A DNA stretch of 64,000 nt from Salegentibacter holothuriorum (lineage in GTDB: Bacteria > Bacteroidota > Bacteroidia > Flavobacteriales > Flavobacteriaceae): the NCBI RefSeq assembly GCF_900168045.1, contig NZ_FUYY01000002.1:372001-436000 (forward strand). Direction: 5' to 3'. Position 1 is the first letter of the stretch; every line of letters starts with the position of its first letter. The position numbers and the translations under genes were made by a program. Positions 19,655 through 28,522 of the stretch are shown piece after piece. Below the pieces are notes generated by a model, which saw only the letters and a program-made list of their open reading frames with translations, made no database searches and was not told the origin of the DNA.

Positions 19655-19726
19655 TAGCCTCGCCAGGAATCGAACCTGGATCTAAAGTTTAGGAAACTTC
19701 TATTCTATCCGTTGAACTACGAGGCC
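19655..19726 (-). tRNA. tRNA-Arg (anticodon CCT)
   Basis: The minus strand folds as a 72-nt cloverleaf. Acceptor GGCCTCG pairs with CGAGGCT, the D arm is GTTC/GAAT, and anticodon stem GAAGT/ACTTT encloses loop TTCCTAA with anticodon CCT. The T arm is CCAGG-TTCGATT-CCTGG. Discriminator A follows and CCA is not encoded. It reads AGG codons. Confidence 0.95.
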
Positions 19727-19847
19727 CTGTAAGAGGCACAAAAATAATAATGTTTTCAGAAATTCATCATATTATAACTTAAAACTTCAAGCAGTTTCCC
19801 GGCTTTTATTAACTTTAATTCTATTATCATTTTTAAAATAAAATTTC

Positions 19848-20150
19848 ATGAAAGTTTTTGCCATAAGCATTTTTACCGCACTCATTTTCTTTGCCAGTAC
19901 TTGTGAAAGGCAAGAACCAGAAGATCAAATAGAACTTACCGGTACAATACAAAGTCAGGGGATTACTTCTTATCAATACGGCACACATACTTTAAATACA
20001 GAGGATGAATTTTATGCCTTAAAAAGTGAGAAAATTGAACTAGATAAGTTTGTTGGAAAAGAAGTCACAATTTCTGGATCAAGAATAGATGGTTATCCTG
20101 TAGATGGTGGCCCTCTCTATATTCTGGTTACAGAAGTGAAAGAGCAGTAG
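19848..20150 (+). CDS. Small hypothetical lipoprotein, 100 residues
   Basis: The N-terminus MKVFAISIFTALIFFASTC is a lipoprotein signal with the acceptor cysteine at residue 19, followed by acidic residues. The mature part has the pattern of a small beta-barrel: IELTGTIQSQGITSYQYGTHTL, FYALKSEKIELDKFVGKEVTISG and GPLYILVTEVK. This resembles OB-fold-like domains in which a short protein measures or binds a ligand, but no family is recognised. It follows tRNA-Arg and precedes a DUF1028 gene on the same strand, with about 90 bases between. Confidence 0.65.
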   Translation: MKVFAISIFTALIFFASTCERQEPEDQIELTGTIQSQGITSYQYGTHTLNTEDEFYALKSEKIELDKFVGKEVTISGSRIDGYPVDGGPLYILVTEVKEQ

Positions 20151-20242
20151 ACTTCTGTGTCTTCCCTGAAGATTATAAACTACTGTGGAAATTAATTCAG
20201 TAGAGTTTCGCTATCTTTAACTTTTAATCAGAAACCTGCGTT

Positions 20243-21232
20243 ATGAAGCAATTTTTACTCTGTAGCGTTTTACTATTTATCTCTACTTTAAATAGCAAAG
20301 CCCAAAACTCTAAAATTAGCGGAGACGCTTTTGCACATACTTACTCTATTGTAGCCAGGGATGCAAAAACCGGCGAGATGGCTGTGGGCGTTCAAAGTCA
20401 TTGGTTTTCAGTTGGCCCATTGGTAGCCTGGGGGAAATCTGGCGTTGGTGTAATCGCCACTCAATCTTTTGTAAATCCTGCTTTTGGCCCGGAAGGGCTT
20501 AAACTCCTAAACCATGGCCACACTCCAGAAGAAGCATTAGAAACCCTTATCAATAATGATGAAGGTCGTGATTTCAGACAACTTGCCATCTTGAGTAAAT
20601 CTGGACAAAATGCCGCTTATACCGGGAAGAATTGCGTAGCTGAAGCCAGGCACATTACGGGTGATAATTTTTCGGTTCAGGCAAATATGATGTTAAATGA
20701 TAAAGTTGTGCCTGAAATGGCTAAAGCCTTTACCGAAAACATGAATTTACCTTTAGCCGAAAGAGTGGTTGCGGTTTTAAAAGCTGCTCAAAAAGCAGGT
20801 GGGGACATCCGCGGAAAACAATCGGCCGCATTAATTGTGGTAGGACCAGATAAAGTGGAAGAAATCTGGAAGGATAAAAAAATAGATCTAAGAGTAGACG
20901 ATCACGAAAACCCGGTAGAAGAGCTAGCCAGACTGCTAAAAACAGCAAGAGCTTACCAATTTATGAACCGTGGTGATCTTGCTATGGAAAAAGGAAATGT
21001 AGAAGAAGCTTTAAAACAATACAGCACAGCCGAGAATATGTTTCCTGAAAACCTGGAAATGCGTTTCTGGAAAGCAGTAGCACTTGCCAATAGCGATAGG
21101 CTTGAAGAAGCAAAGCAAATTTTTGATAGAATCTTTGATGAAGATGAAAACTGGAGAATTATGCTAAAGCGCTTACCAAAAGCCGGACTTATTGAAGTGA
21201 CGGTAAAGGAGCTGGAAATGCTCGTAAACTAA
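20243..21232 (+). CDS. Secreted DUF1028 (Ntn-hydrolase-like) protein with TPR tail
   Basis: The 329-residue product has a signal peptide ending near NSKAQ. The DUF1028 domain follows at about 30-230: THTYSIVARDAKTGEMAVGVQSHWFSVG-type start, TQSFVNPAFGPEGL and ALIVVGPDK. DUF1028 proteins are predicted Ntn-hydrolase-fold enzymes of unknown substrate. The last 90 residues contain one or two tetratricopeptide-like units (GDLAMEKGNVEEALKQYSTA and FWKAVALANSDRLEEAKQIF). A TATCTTTA box lies close upstream. The protein probably acts in the periplasm. It has no operon partner beyond the small lipoprotein 42 bases downstream. Confidence 0.85.
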   Translation: MKQFLLCSVLLFISTLNSKAQNSKISGDAFAHTYSIVARDAKTGEMAVGVQSHWFSVGPLVAWGKSGVGVIATQSFVNPAFGPEGLKLLNHGHTPEEALETLINNDEGRDFRQLAILSKSGQNAAYTGKNCVAEARHITGDNFSVQANMMLNDKVVPEMAKAFTENMNLPLAERVVAVLKAAQKAGGDIRGKQSAALIVVGPDKVEEIWKDKKIDLRVDDHENPVEELARLLKTARAYQFMNRGDLAMEKGNVEEALKQYSTAENMFPENLEMRFWKAVALANSDRLEEAKQIFDRIFDEDENWRIMLKRLPKAGLIEVTVKELEMLVN

Positions 21233-21274
21233 TCTCCCAGGAATTAGTATCTTTAAAATCTAAATATCATTGTT

Positions 21275-21640
21275 ATGAAAATTACTTTTAATAAAATTCT
21301 ATTGGGAATTGCCGTTGTATCACTTACAGCTTTTACGTCTTGTAAAGACGCTGAAGAAAAAACTTCTGAAGAAACCCAAACAACAACCAATACTCAAATG
21401 ACTGGGAACACGCCTGGAAATGGAGAAATCCCAGATGTTAATCCACCACACGGAGAACCGGGACACCGTTGCGATATGCCGGTTGGCGCTTCTTTAACCG
21501 GAGCCAACAGTACATCAAATACCCAACAGGAAATGACCTCTTCTCCAATTAGAGTAAAGGGAGATAAACCCACTAAAAATCCTCCACACGGGGAACCTTA
21601 TCATGACTGCAGTATTCCTGTAGGGGGAGAACTAAACTAA
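21275..21640 (+). CDS. Lipoprotein with duplicated NPPHGEPxHxC motif
   Basis: This 121-residue lipoprotein has its acceptor cysteine in AFTSC near residue 23. A Thr/Glu/Gln/Asn-rich linker follows. The motif NPPHGEPGHRCDMPVG appears near residue 60 and returns as NPPHGEPYHDCSIPVG near 105, just before the C-terminus. Each copy holds two histidines and one cysteine, a spacing able to bind a metal. I recall similar short motifs in flavobacterial proteins but know of no assigned function. The gene is 42 bases after the DUF1028 gene, so co-transcription is possible. Surface or periplasmic location is expected from the lipoprotein signal. Confidence 0.75.
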   Translation: MKITFNKILLGIAVVSLTAFTSCKDAEEKTSEETQTTTNTQMTGNTPGNGEIPDVNPPHGEPGHRCDMPVGASLTGANSTSNTQQEMTSSPIRVKGDKPTKNPPHGEPYHDCSIPVGGELN

Positions 21641-21704
21641 AGTCTCTTTTCATTCCTTCGAAATCAAATAGAAATTATTTTGCTTTTGTTGCGACCTAAA
21701 ATAT

Positions 21705-22859
21705 ATGCAAGCCACCAGTACTAGTTTCTATTCAGATCTCAAGGTTCATGGTATTTCCATTAGTTCACTAATTGGAGATAAAGATAATTTCGCCTCAATA
21801 CCTGAAGATTGGTATATTCTCGTTGCAGATATTCGGAATTCTACTCAGGCCGTTAAGAATGGAGCCCATAACCAGGTAAATCTCGTAGCAACCGGTTGTG
21901 TAATTGCTATATTGAATCTGGCTGAAGCATACGGTATAAATGTTCCTTTCTTTTTTGGTGGCGATGGAGCCACCTTTCTTGTTCCCAACAGCATACGCGA
22001 GAAATCTTTAACTGTATTAGATAAACACAATAAGAATACAAGGAAAAATTTTGGTTTTAGTCTAGCCATAGGTAGTATTAGAATTGAAGAGATTTATAAT
22101 AAGAATATAGATCTAAAAGTAGCTAGAGTAAAAGCTAACGAGGTTTTAAATATCCCTGTTGTGCTCGGCAACGGACTCCACTATGCTGAGGAAATAATCA
22201 AAAATGAGCAATTTTCTGAGCAATTTATTGCAGATGAAACTGCGTTGAATCTTTCCGGAATGGAATGTAAATGGGATAAGGTGAAGCCACCTAATTCAAA
22301 CCAGGAAGTTATAAGCCTAATTATTTCAGGTTGTGAAGAAGCAGATTTCTCCAGAATATACTCCAAAATAATGGCTACGATAGATGAAATTTACGGTTCT
22401 ATAGGACGTAGAAAGCCAATTTCTGTAAAAAAACTCAAAATAAAATCGGGTTTAAAGAGAATTAAGGATGAGATGAAAACCAAACTGGGAAAATGGAGTT
22501 TTCCTGAGTTTATAAGAAGTTTTATGGTAGCCAATTTTGGTGAATTATATCTCAAAAACACCAATGCCGGACAAAACTACCTTCAAAAACTCGTAGAGCT
22601 TTCTGACAACCTTACTCTGGATGGTCGTATAAATACAGTAATTACAGGTACCAGCGATCAGCGTAAAAAGCTAATAGCGTATTTAGATAAATTGGAGAAT
22701 CTCAAGCTTATTAAATACGGTTATCATGTGAGCCAGGAAAGCATTATGTCTTGTTATGTAAAAGATATGAGCACAGACCAGCACATTCATTTTATAGATG
22801 GTGGCAATGGAGGATATACAAAGGCAGCTAATCAACTGAAATTGAAATTTCAGAATTAA
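21705..22859 (+). CDS. DUF3095 protein with nucleotidyl-cyclase-like N-terminus
   Basis: This 384-residue protein belongs to the DUF3095 type. The N-terminal domain has WYILVADIRNSTQAV near 37-50 and PFFFGGDGATFLVP near 83-96. These are two aspartates in the arrangement that binds metal in class III nucleotidyl cyclases, and a LVATGCVIAILNLA helix lies between them. The C-terminal third is helical and ends with a DMSTDQHIHFIDGGNGGYTKAA stretch. The protein has no signal peptide or membrane helix, so it is cytoplasmic. Whether it makes a cyclic nucleotide is unknown; the transition-state residues of true cyclases are not obvious. It is a single gene converging on an M28 peptidase gene. Confidence 0.8.
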   Translation: MQATSTSFYSDLKVHGISISSLIGDKDNFASIPEDWYILVADIRNSTQAVKNGAHNQVNLVATGCVIAILNLAEAYGINVPFFFGGDGATFLVPNSIREKSLTVLDKHNKNTRKNFGFSLAIGSIRIEEIYNKNIDLKVARVKANEVLNIPVVLGNGLHYAEEIIKNEQFSEQFIADETALNLSGMECKWDKVKPPNSNQEVISLIISGCEEADFSRIYSKIMATIDEIYGSIGRRKPISVKKLKIKSGLKRIKDEMKTKLGKWSFPEFIRSFMVANFGELYLKNTNAGQNYLQKLVELSDNLTLDGRINTVITGTSDQRKKLIAYLDKLENLKLIKYGYHVSQESIMSCYVKDMSTDQHIHFIDGGNGGYTKAANQLKLKFQN

Positions 22860-22877
22860 CTGCCGTTGTTTTAATTT

Positions 22878-24428
22878 TTAATCCAATCCGCCTTTCCTTT
22901 CAGCGTCTCTTGGTTCCGGCCAGGTCATTTGCTCACCTGTTCTTCTGTTAATTGGTAAAACGGCTTTCTCTCGTGAAGTAGTTTCAGGATCTTCACTAGC
23001 CATATAAGTCATAATCGCAGTTAGAATTATATTGCTACGCACATCATCAAAAACAATTTTATCGTAAGTATCTAAATTGGTATGCCAGGTATAGTCCCAG
23101 TAAGACCAGTTTAAAGATCTTAACATAAATGCAGGCGCTCCGGCAGCCACAAAAGAAGCATGATCTGTTCCACCGCTGGAAGGTGTTCCGGGGAAAGAAG
23201 TCTCAATCTCAGATTTAATTTCCTGAGGAACCGGCTCCAACCAACTTCCTATAAAATCATAGGCGTGTAAAAACCCCTGTCCGTTAATATTCTTAACCCT
23301 TCCGGTTCCATTATCCTGGTTGAATAAAGCCTGTACATTAGCCACAATCTCAGGATTATCTTTTACAAAAGCACGAGAACCATTAAGTCCCTGTTCTTCA
23401 CTACCCCAATGCCCGGCAATAATAGTTCGCTTCGGGTTTGGATATAGTTTTTTAAGGATTCGCATGGTCTCCATCATAACCATTGTCCCGGTACCATTAT
23501 CGGTTGCTCCGGTCCCGCCATCCCAGGAATCAAAATGCGCTGAAAGAATAACATATTCTTCAGGTTTTTCGCTACCTTCAATCCTTGCAATAGTATTAAA
23601 TGTTGGTACTTCACCAAGATCTTTAGATTGGGCAACCACTTTTATTTCCGGAGCGTTATTATTTTCAGCTAAACGATAAAGCAATCCGTAATCTTCCAAA
23701 GCAAGATCTATTGTTGGAATCTCGTTGGTATAGGCACCAAAAACTTTATTTGCCCCAAAACCGTGAGACCAGTTAGAAGTAACAATACCTACTGCACCCG
23801 CTTCTTCCAACACTTTTGGGAGTTCACGGTAACTATAGCCGGTTTTTTGAATTCTACTTCTCCATAGAGAATCGGTTTCTTTTATACTTTCCTGCATATT
23901 TTTCCAGGATTTTTCTGTGGCCCATTCTTCCCAGTTATAAGGAGGTCTCCCCGTAGGTTCATTTACCGAGATCATCACAAATTTTCCTTTTACCGAAGAA
24001 AGCATTTCGGCAAACGCAGCGGAATCTGCTGCTTCAGGTAAAATCACTACCTCTGCAGTTACTCCCTTTTTCCCTGTAGAAGGGCTCCAGGCTAATTGCC
24101 GCCCATGTAGTGTTCTCACTCTTGGTTCTACAAGATCTATATGGGTAATCCCACGTTCCCAACCACGCCAGGTTCCATATTCCTGATTTTCTGCAGAAAT
24201 TCCCCAGCTATCATATTTTTTTACCGCCCAATCATGTGCGTTTTTCATTTGTGGTGTTCCTACCAATCTAGGTCCAACCACATCTACCATTTCGTGGGCA
24301 AGCTCTTCTAATTTTGAATTTTCATTGACCTCGGTTACAATTTTGTCTACCATTTCTTTCTGAGCCTGCACCTGTAATGTGCCAGCCACAAGAAATAAAC
24401 TAAAAAGTGTGCGTAAATTTTTCTTCAT
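22878..24428 (-). CDS. Secreted M28 family metallopeptidase with PA domain
   Basis: The 516-residue product has a signal peptide (MKKNLRTLFSLFLVAGTLQVQA). A PA-type insert occupies roughly 120-270. The M28 catalytic domain carries all zinc ligands in order: SAHFDSWDGGTGATDNGTG, GSEEQGLNGS with the paired glutamates, NQDNG, GGTDHASF and HTNLDTYDK. It is predicted to be a periplasmic or secreted dizinc aminopeptidase or carboxypeptidase. It is a monocistronic minus-strand gene facing the DUF3095 gene and divergent from the S9 peptidase gene, so two secreted peptidases flank one 140-base intergenic region. Confidence 0.93.
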   Translation of the reverse strand: MKKNLRTLFSLFLVAGTLQVQAQKEMVDKIVTEVNENSKLEELAHEMVDVVGPRLVGTPQMKNAHDWAVKKYDSWGISAENQEYGTWRGWERGITHIDLVEPRVRTLHGRQLAWSPSTGKKGVTAEVVILPEAADSAAFAEMLSSVKGKFVMISVNEPTGRPPYNWEEWATEKSWKNMQESIKETDSLWRSRIQKTGYSYRELPKVLEEAGAVGIVTSNWSHGFGANKVFGAYTNEIPTIDLALEDYGLLYRLAENNNAPEIKVVAQSKDLGEVPTFNTIARIEGSEKPEEYVILSAHFDSWDGGTGATDNGTGTMVMMETMRILKKLYPNPKRTIIAGHWGSEEQGLNGSRAFVKDNPEIVANVQALFNQDNGTGRVKNINGQGFLHAYDFIGSWLEPVPQEIKSEIETSFPGTPSSGGTDHASFVAAGAPAFMLRSLNWSYWDYTWHTNLDTYDKIVFDDVRSNIILTAIMTYMASEDPETTSREKAVLPINRRTGEQMTWPEPRDAERKGGLD

Positions 24429-24570
24429 ACTGTTTTAATCAATTTTTTAAAATTAAGCCTAAATATATCAATTATATCTATTCCAACTTCACGCTTATTC
24501 TTTATCATTTTTGACAATTTAACTATATTGCCACTGCTATTAAAAAATAACCCCACAACTCCTTAAATTG

Positions 24571-26964
24571 ATGAAAAAAATTTCAGCTTATTCCTTCAAA
24601 TTTAAATTTTACGTTCTCTTTTTAACACTCCTAAATTTCGGTTTTACCGCAATTTCTCAAACCAGTGAACTTTCGGTAGAAAAAATTATGCAAGATCCTA
24701 ATTGGATGGGAAATTTCCCCTCTAATGTAAAGTGGAGTGCAGATAGTGAGACAATTTACTTTAATTACAATCCCGAGAAGAATAACAATGATTCACTTTA
24801 TAAAATTGAATTGAGCAATACTTCAAAAATAAGTAAGGTAAGTCTGGAAGAAGAACAAAACCTGAGTCCCCGGTATGGAGATTTCAATAATGATAGAAGT
24901 AGAAAGATTTTTAGCGAAAATGGAAATCTTAAGCTTTACAACATAAAAACCGGAAAAACCACCGAGCTCTTAGACCTTTCACAATCTATTCAAAATCCTG
25001 TATTTTTAGCTGACGAAGATAAAATTAGCTTCACTGTGGGTGAAAACGCTTTTGTCTACAATAGAAAAGCAGGCAGCATTAAGCAACTTACCAATATTGA
25101 AAGTGGGAAAGCAAAAGATAGGAAAGAAAAGGAAATTTCAGAAAAAGATGCCTGGGTAAGGGATGAAAACCTGGAACTTCTACAAGTTGTAAATCAGCGA
25201 AAAACCGAAGAAGATAATACAGAGGCTTATCGTGAAGCTACTGCAGAAGAGGAAATCTTTACATTTTACCTGGAAGACCGTAATATTAGCAGTTTACAAG
25301 TTTCTCCAAATGCAAATTTCGCAACATTTAAACTCATTAGCCGCGAGCGCGGAGAAAGCACCAATGTTCCAGATTATGTAGATGAATCTGGTTACACCGC
25401 AAACCTACCTGCTAGAAGTAAAGTGGGCGAAAATGAAACTAAAGTTGAACTTGCTATCTACAACTTTGAAAAAGATACCGTTTACACGCTAAAAACAAGT
25501 GAATTACCCGGAATTACAGATCTACCTGATTACGTAAAAGATTACCCAGATAAAGAATGGGAAGAAACCGAGAGAGAAGTGGTTCCAACCACCGTTTATT
25601 TTTCAGACAATGGGGAACACGCCGTGGTTAACATTCGTTCTAAAGACAACAAAGATCGCTGGATCGCTAAAATTAACCTGGAAACCGGCGAGTTAAATAC
25701 TTTAGACCGCCAGCGTGACGAAGCCTGGATTGCGGGGCCGGGAATTGGTTATACTTTTTACGGGGGTGAAGAAATGGGATGGCTACCAGATAATAAACAT
25801 ATTTACTTTAAGAGTGAAGAAACAGGATATTCTCATCTTTACCTGTTAGATGTTACTTCTGGGAAGAAAAAAGCGCTAACTCAGGGTGATTTTGAAGTTT
25901 TTGACCCGAAACTTTCCAATAATAAAAAACATTGGTTTTTAACCACTTCAGAAGTTGGACCCGGCGAACGTCATTTTTATAAAATGCCGGTGATGGGCGG
26001 TAAGATGGAAAAACTGACTCAAATGGAAGGTAACAACGATGTTTACCTTTCTCCCGATGAAAAAAACATGGCCATTTTACATTCCTATAGCAATAAACCC
26101 TGGGAGCTATATTTAAAGAAAACAAAAGCAAATGCGGAAGCCAATCAACTAACAGAAGGACAGTCTGAAGCATTTAGCAACTACGCATGGAGAGTACCTG
26201 AATTAATAGAGTTTGAAGCCGAAGATGGCGCTATGGTTCCTGCCAGGTTATATAAACCGGAAGCTGATGTAAAAAACAATGCCGCTGTGGTTTTTGTTCA
26301 TGGCGCCGGTTACCTGCAAAATGTACACAAATGGTGGAGCAGTTATTTTAGAGAATATATGTTCCATAATCTTTTAACAGATCTAGGGTACACTGTAATC
26401 GACATTGATTACCGCGGAAGTGCAGGTTACGGTCGTGACTGGAGAACAGGAATTTACCGCCACATGGGCGGAAAAGACCTTTCTGACCAGGTTGACGGTG
26501 TGGAATATTTAGTTGAAAATCACGGAATAAATCCTGAAAAAGTAGGAATTTACGGTGGAAGTTATGGCGGCTTTATCACTTTAATGGGAATGTTTAACGA
26601 AGCTGAAACTTTTAAAGCCGGTGCTGCGTTAAGATCGGTAACCGATTGGGCGCATTATAATCATGGCTATACTTCTAATATTTTAAATGAACCAGCAGCA
26701 GATCCTATTGCCTACAGAAGATCTTCTCCAATTTATTTTGCTGAAGGCCTGGAAGGTGATTTATTGATCGCCCACGGAATGGTAGATGTAAATGTTCATT
26801 TTCAGGATGTGGTTAGGCTTTCGCAACGTTTAATCGAATTAGGGAAAGAAGACTGGGAAATGGCAATTTACCCCGTAGAAGATCACGGTTTTGTGGAACC
26901 CAGCAGTTGGACCGATGAATACAGAAGAATTCTTGAATTGTTCAACGAAAGCCTCTTAGACTAA
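24571..26964 (+). CDS. S9 family serine peptidase (prolyl oligopeptidase/DPP IV type)
   Basis: This 797-residue protein has an N-terminal hydrophobic signal, a seven-bladed beta-propeller-type region (repeated strands to about residue 540) and a C-terminal alpha/beta-hydrolase. Catalytic residues are visible: GGSYGGF (Ser664), HGMVDVNV (Asp739) and VEDHGF (His772). It is probably a periplasmic dipeptidyl- or acylaminoacyl-peptidase. The ATG at 24571 is preferred to the preceding in-frame TTG. Its TAA stop shares one base with the ATG of the next gene (TAATG), so the two are translationally coupled. Confidence 0.93.
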   Translation: MKKISAYSFKFKFYVLFLTLLNFGFTAISQTSELSVEKIMQDPNWMGNFPSNVKWSADSETIYFNYNPEKNNNDSLYKIELSNTSKISKVSLEEEQNLSPRYGDFNNDRSRKIFSENGNLKLYNIKTGKTTELLDLSQSIQNPVFLADEDKISFTVGENAFVYNRKAGSIKQLTNIESGKAKDRKEKEISEKDAWVRDENLELLQVVNQRKTEEDNTEAYREATAEEEIFTFYLEDRNISSLQVSPNANFATFKLISRERGESTNVPDYVDESGYTANLPARSKVGENETKVELAIYNFEKDTVYTLKTSELPGITDLPDYVKDYPDKEWEETEREVVPTTVYFSDNGEHAVVNIRSKDNKDRWIAKINLETGELNTLDRQRDEAWIAGPGIGYTFYGGEEMGWLPDNKHIYFKSEETGYSHLYLLDVTSGKKKALTQGDFEVFDPKLSNNKKHWFLTTSEVGPGERHFYKMPVMGGKMEKLTQMEGNNDVYLSPDEKNMAILHSYSNKPWELYLKKTKANAEANQLTEGQSEAFSNYAWRVPELIEFEAEDGAMVPARLYKPEADVKNNAAVVFVHGAGYLQNVHKWWSSYFREYMFHNLLTDLGYTVIDIDYRGSAGYGRDWRTGIYRHMGGKDLSDQVDGVEYLVENHGINPEKVGIYGGSYGGFITLMGMFNEAETFKAGAALRSVTDWAHYNHGYTSNILNEPAADPIAYRRSSPIYFAEGLEGDLLIAHGMVDVNVHFQDVVRLSQRLIELGKEDWEMAIYPVEDHGFVEPSSWTDEYRRILELFNESLLD

Positions 26965-28190
26965 TGGATATTGAATATGTAAGAAAGCAATTTCCGGCAT
27001 TGGAAAGAGAATTCACTTTTATGGATAATGCCGGCGGTTCCCAAACTTTAAAAAAAGTAGCAGAACGCATCAGTGGATATTTATTACATCATAATGTTCA
27101 GCTTGGGGCTTCGTATAAAGTTTCCCGGGAAGCCGGAGAAAAACTCAATTATGCCACCAAACAGGTTTGTAAATATATAAATGCGGGCAAAACTGAGGAG
27201 GTGGTTATTGGGCCTTCTTCAACTATGCTTTTACGAATTTTAAGCATTTGTATTAGTAAGCAATGGCAGGAAGGAGACGAGGTGATTGTAACAAATACAG
27301 ATCACGAGGCCAATGTTTCTCCCTGGACAGATCTAAAGGATAAAGGAATAAATGTAAAGGTTTGGAAAGCAAATCCCGAAAGTCTGGAGCTTGAAATAAG
27401 TGACCTCAACAAATTGCTAACAAAGCGCACTAAGCTAGTAGCCGTAACCCACGCTTCTAATATTTTAGGAAGTATAAATCCTATTAAAGAAATTGCAAAA
27501 ACTGTACATAAAGCTGGCGCACTTATTTGTGTAGATGGAGTGGCTTATGCTCCCCACAGGCGCGTAGATGTTAGGAAGCTGGATGTAGATTTTTATGTAT
27601 TTAGCTGGTATAAAACCTACGGACCGCATTTGGCGGTTATGTATGGGAGGTATAATCAGTTATACAAAATGGAAGGTATAAACCATTACTTTTTCACGAA
27701 AAAAGATGTTCCTTATAAATTCCAACCGGGAAATTTGAACTTTGAACTCACGTATAGTCTATTGGGAATAACAGAGTATTTTGAACAGTTATTCAAACAC
27801 GAATTTCCAAAAGCAAAAAAGATTGATTTTCAGGAAAAAATGGATAAAGTCTTTGAAAATATTAGCAAGTACGAAGAACGAATTTGCAAACCCCTGATTA
27901 ATTATTTAACCGAACATCCAGACGTTAAAATTATTGGTAAGGATACTGCCGATAGGGAACAAAGAGTACCCACTATTTCATTTGTGCACAGTAAAATGAA
28001 AAGTGATGAAATTGTTGAAAGAGTAGATGATTACCGCATAGGGATTAGATTCGGAGATTTTTACGCCAAAAAACTAATTGAAGATGCAGGTTTAAAAGAA
28101 AAAAACGGTGTGGTAAGAGTTAGCCTGGTGCATTATAATTCGCTAGATGAAGTAAAAAGATTGATTTGGGTTTTAAAGAAAGTGATTTAG
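26964..28190 (+). CDS. Cysteine desulfurase-like class V aminotransferase family protein
   Basis: This 408-residue PLP enzyme has VTNTDHEANVSPW, AVTHASNILGSINPI, CVDGVAYAPHRRVDV and the Schiff-base lysine in SWYKTYGPHLAVMY. It matches the VC1184-type branch of cysteine desulfurase-like proteins. The catalytic cysteine of SufS and CsdA, expected in the late loop, is absent: the equivalent region reads YRIGIRFGDFYAKK. Ordinary persulfide formation is therefore unlikely, and another PLP elimination or transamination reaction is more probable. It overlaps the S9 peptidase gene by one base, which suggests coupled expression, possibly in amino acid use. A hairpin follows the stop codon. Confidence 0.88.
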   Translation: MDIEYVRKQFPALEREFTFMDNAGGSQTLKKVAERISGYLLHHNVQLGASYKVSREAGEKLNYATKQVCKYINAGKTEEVVIGPSSTMLLRILSICISKQWQEGDEVIVTNTDHEANVSPWTDLKDKGINVKVWKANPESLELEISDLNKLLTKRTKLVAVTHASNILGSINPIKEIAKTVHKAGALICVDGVAYAPHRRVDVRKLDVDFYVFSWYKTYGPHLAVMYGRYNQLYKMEGINHYFFTKKDVPYKFQPGNLNFELTYSLLGITEYFEQLFKHEFPKAKKIDFQEKMDKVFENISKYEERICKPLINYLTEHPDVKIIGKDTADREQRVPTISFVHSKMKSDEIVERVDDYRIGIRFGDFYAKKLIEDAGLKEKNGVVRVSLVHYNSLDEVKRLIWVLKKVI

Positions 28191-28207
28191 TCAAATCGCG
28201 GTAACTT

Positions 28208-28233
28208 ATTTCTAATTGATTATAATTAGAAAT
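28208..28233 (+). terminator. AT-rich hairpin after the aminotransferase-like gene
   Basis: Perfect 10-bp arms ATTTCTAATT and AATTAGAAAT with a 6-nt loop lie 18 bases after the stop codon. GC content is low and no long T-run follows, so termination is probable rather than certain. Confidence 0.45.
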
Positions 28234-28242
28234 CTCTATTTT

Positions 28243-28475
28243 AAGTTCGTCAAGCTGTACCGAAGCGTCGGGATTGTTTCAGACTTTATCCCGAATGAAC
28301 TTCGGGATTCTAACCTGTTTGATTCTGAAATAAATTCAGAATAACGGTTTATTTATTGACTTAATTTACTGATATAAAATTCATTACGAACGGAGTGAAG
28401 TAATCTATATATCCTTTACTACAAATCGAAAGATTACTTCTCCCGCTAAAAACCGGGATCATAATGACGATTCTA
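28243..28475. repeat. Family 2 palindromic repeat cluster, copy 1
   Basis: The region contains three palindromic units. CCCGAATGAACTTCGGGA is followed by TTCTGAAATAAATTCAGAA, and then by a diverged unit beginning CATTACGAACGGAGTGAAG, with a CCCGCTAAAAACCGGGA end. It fills the space between two convergent genes. Such units are scattered through flavobacterial chromosomes. Confidence 0.65.
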
Positions 28476-28522
28476 ATTTAATTTTTCAAGGCTTTTAAAT
28501 TTTCTCTCAAAAATCGAAATTA

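Noticed and set aside
21705-22859. GGDEF-type diguanylate cyclase.
   Set aside because: The GGDG stretch is in a class III cyclase-like context, and no GGDEF signature or inhibitory site is present.
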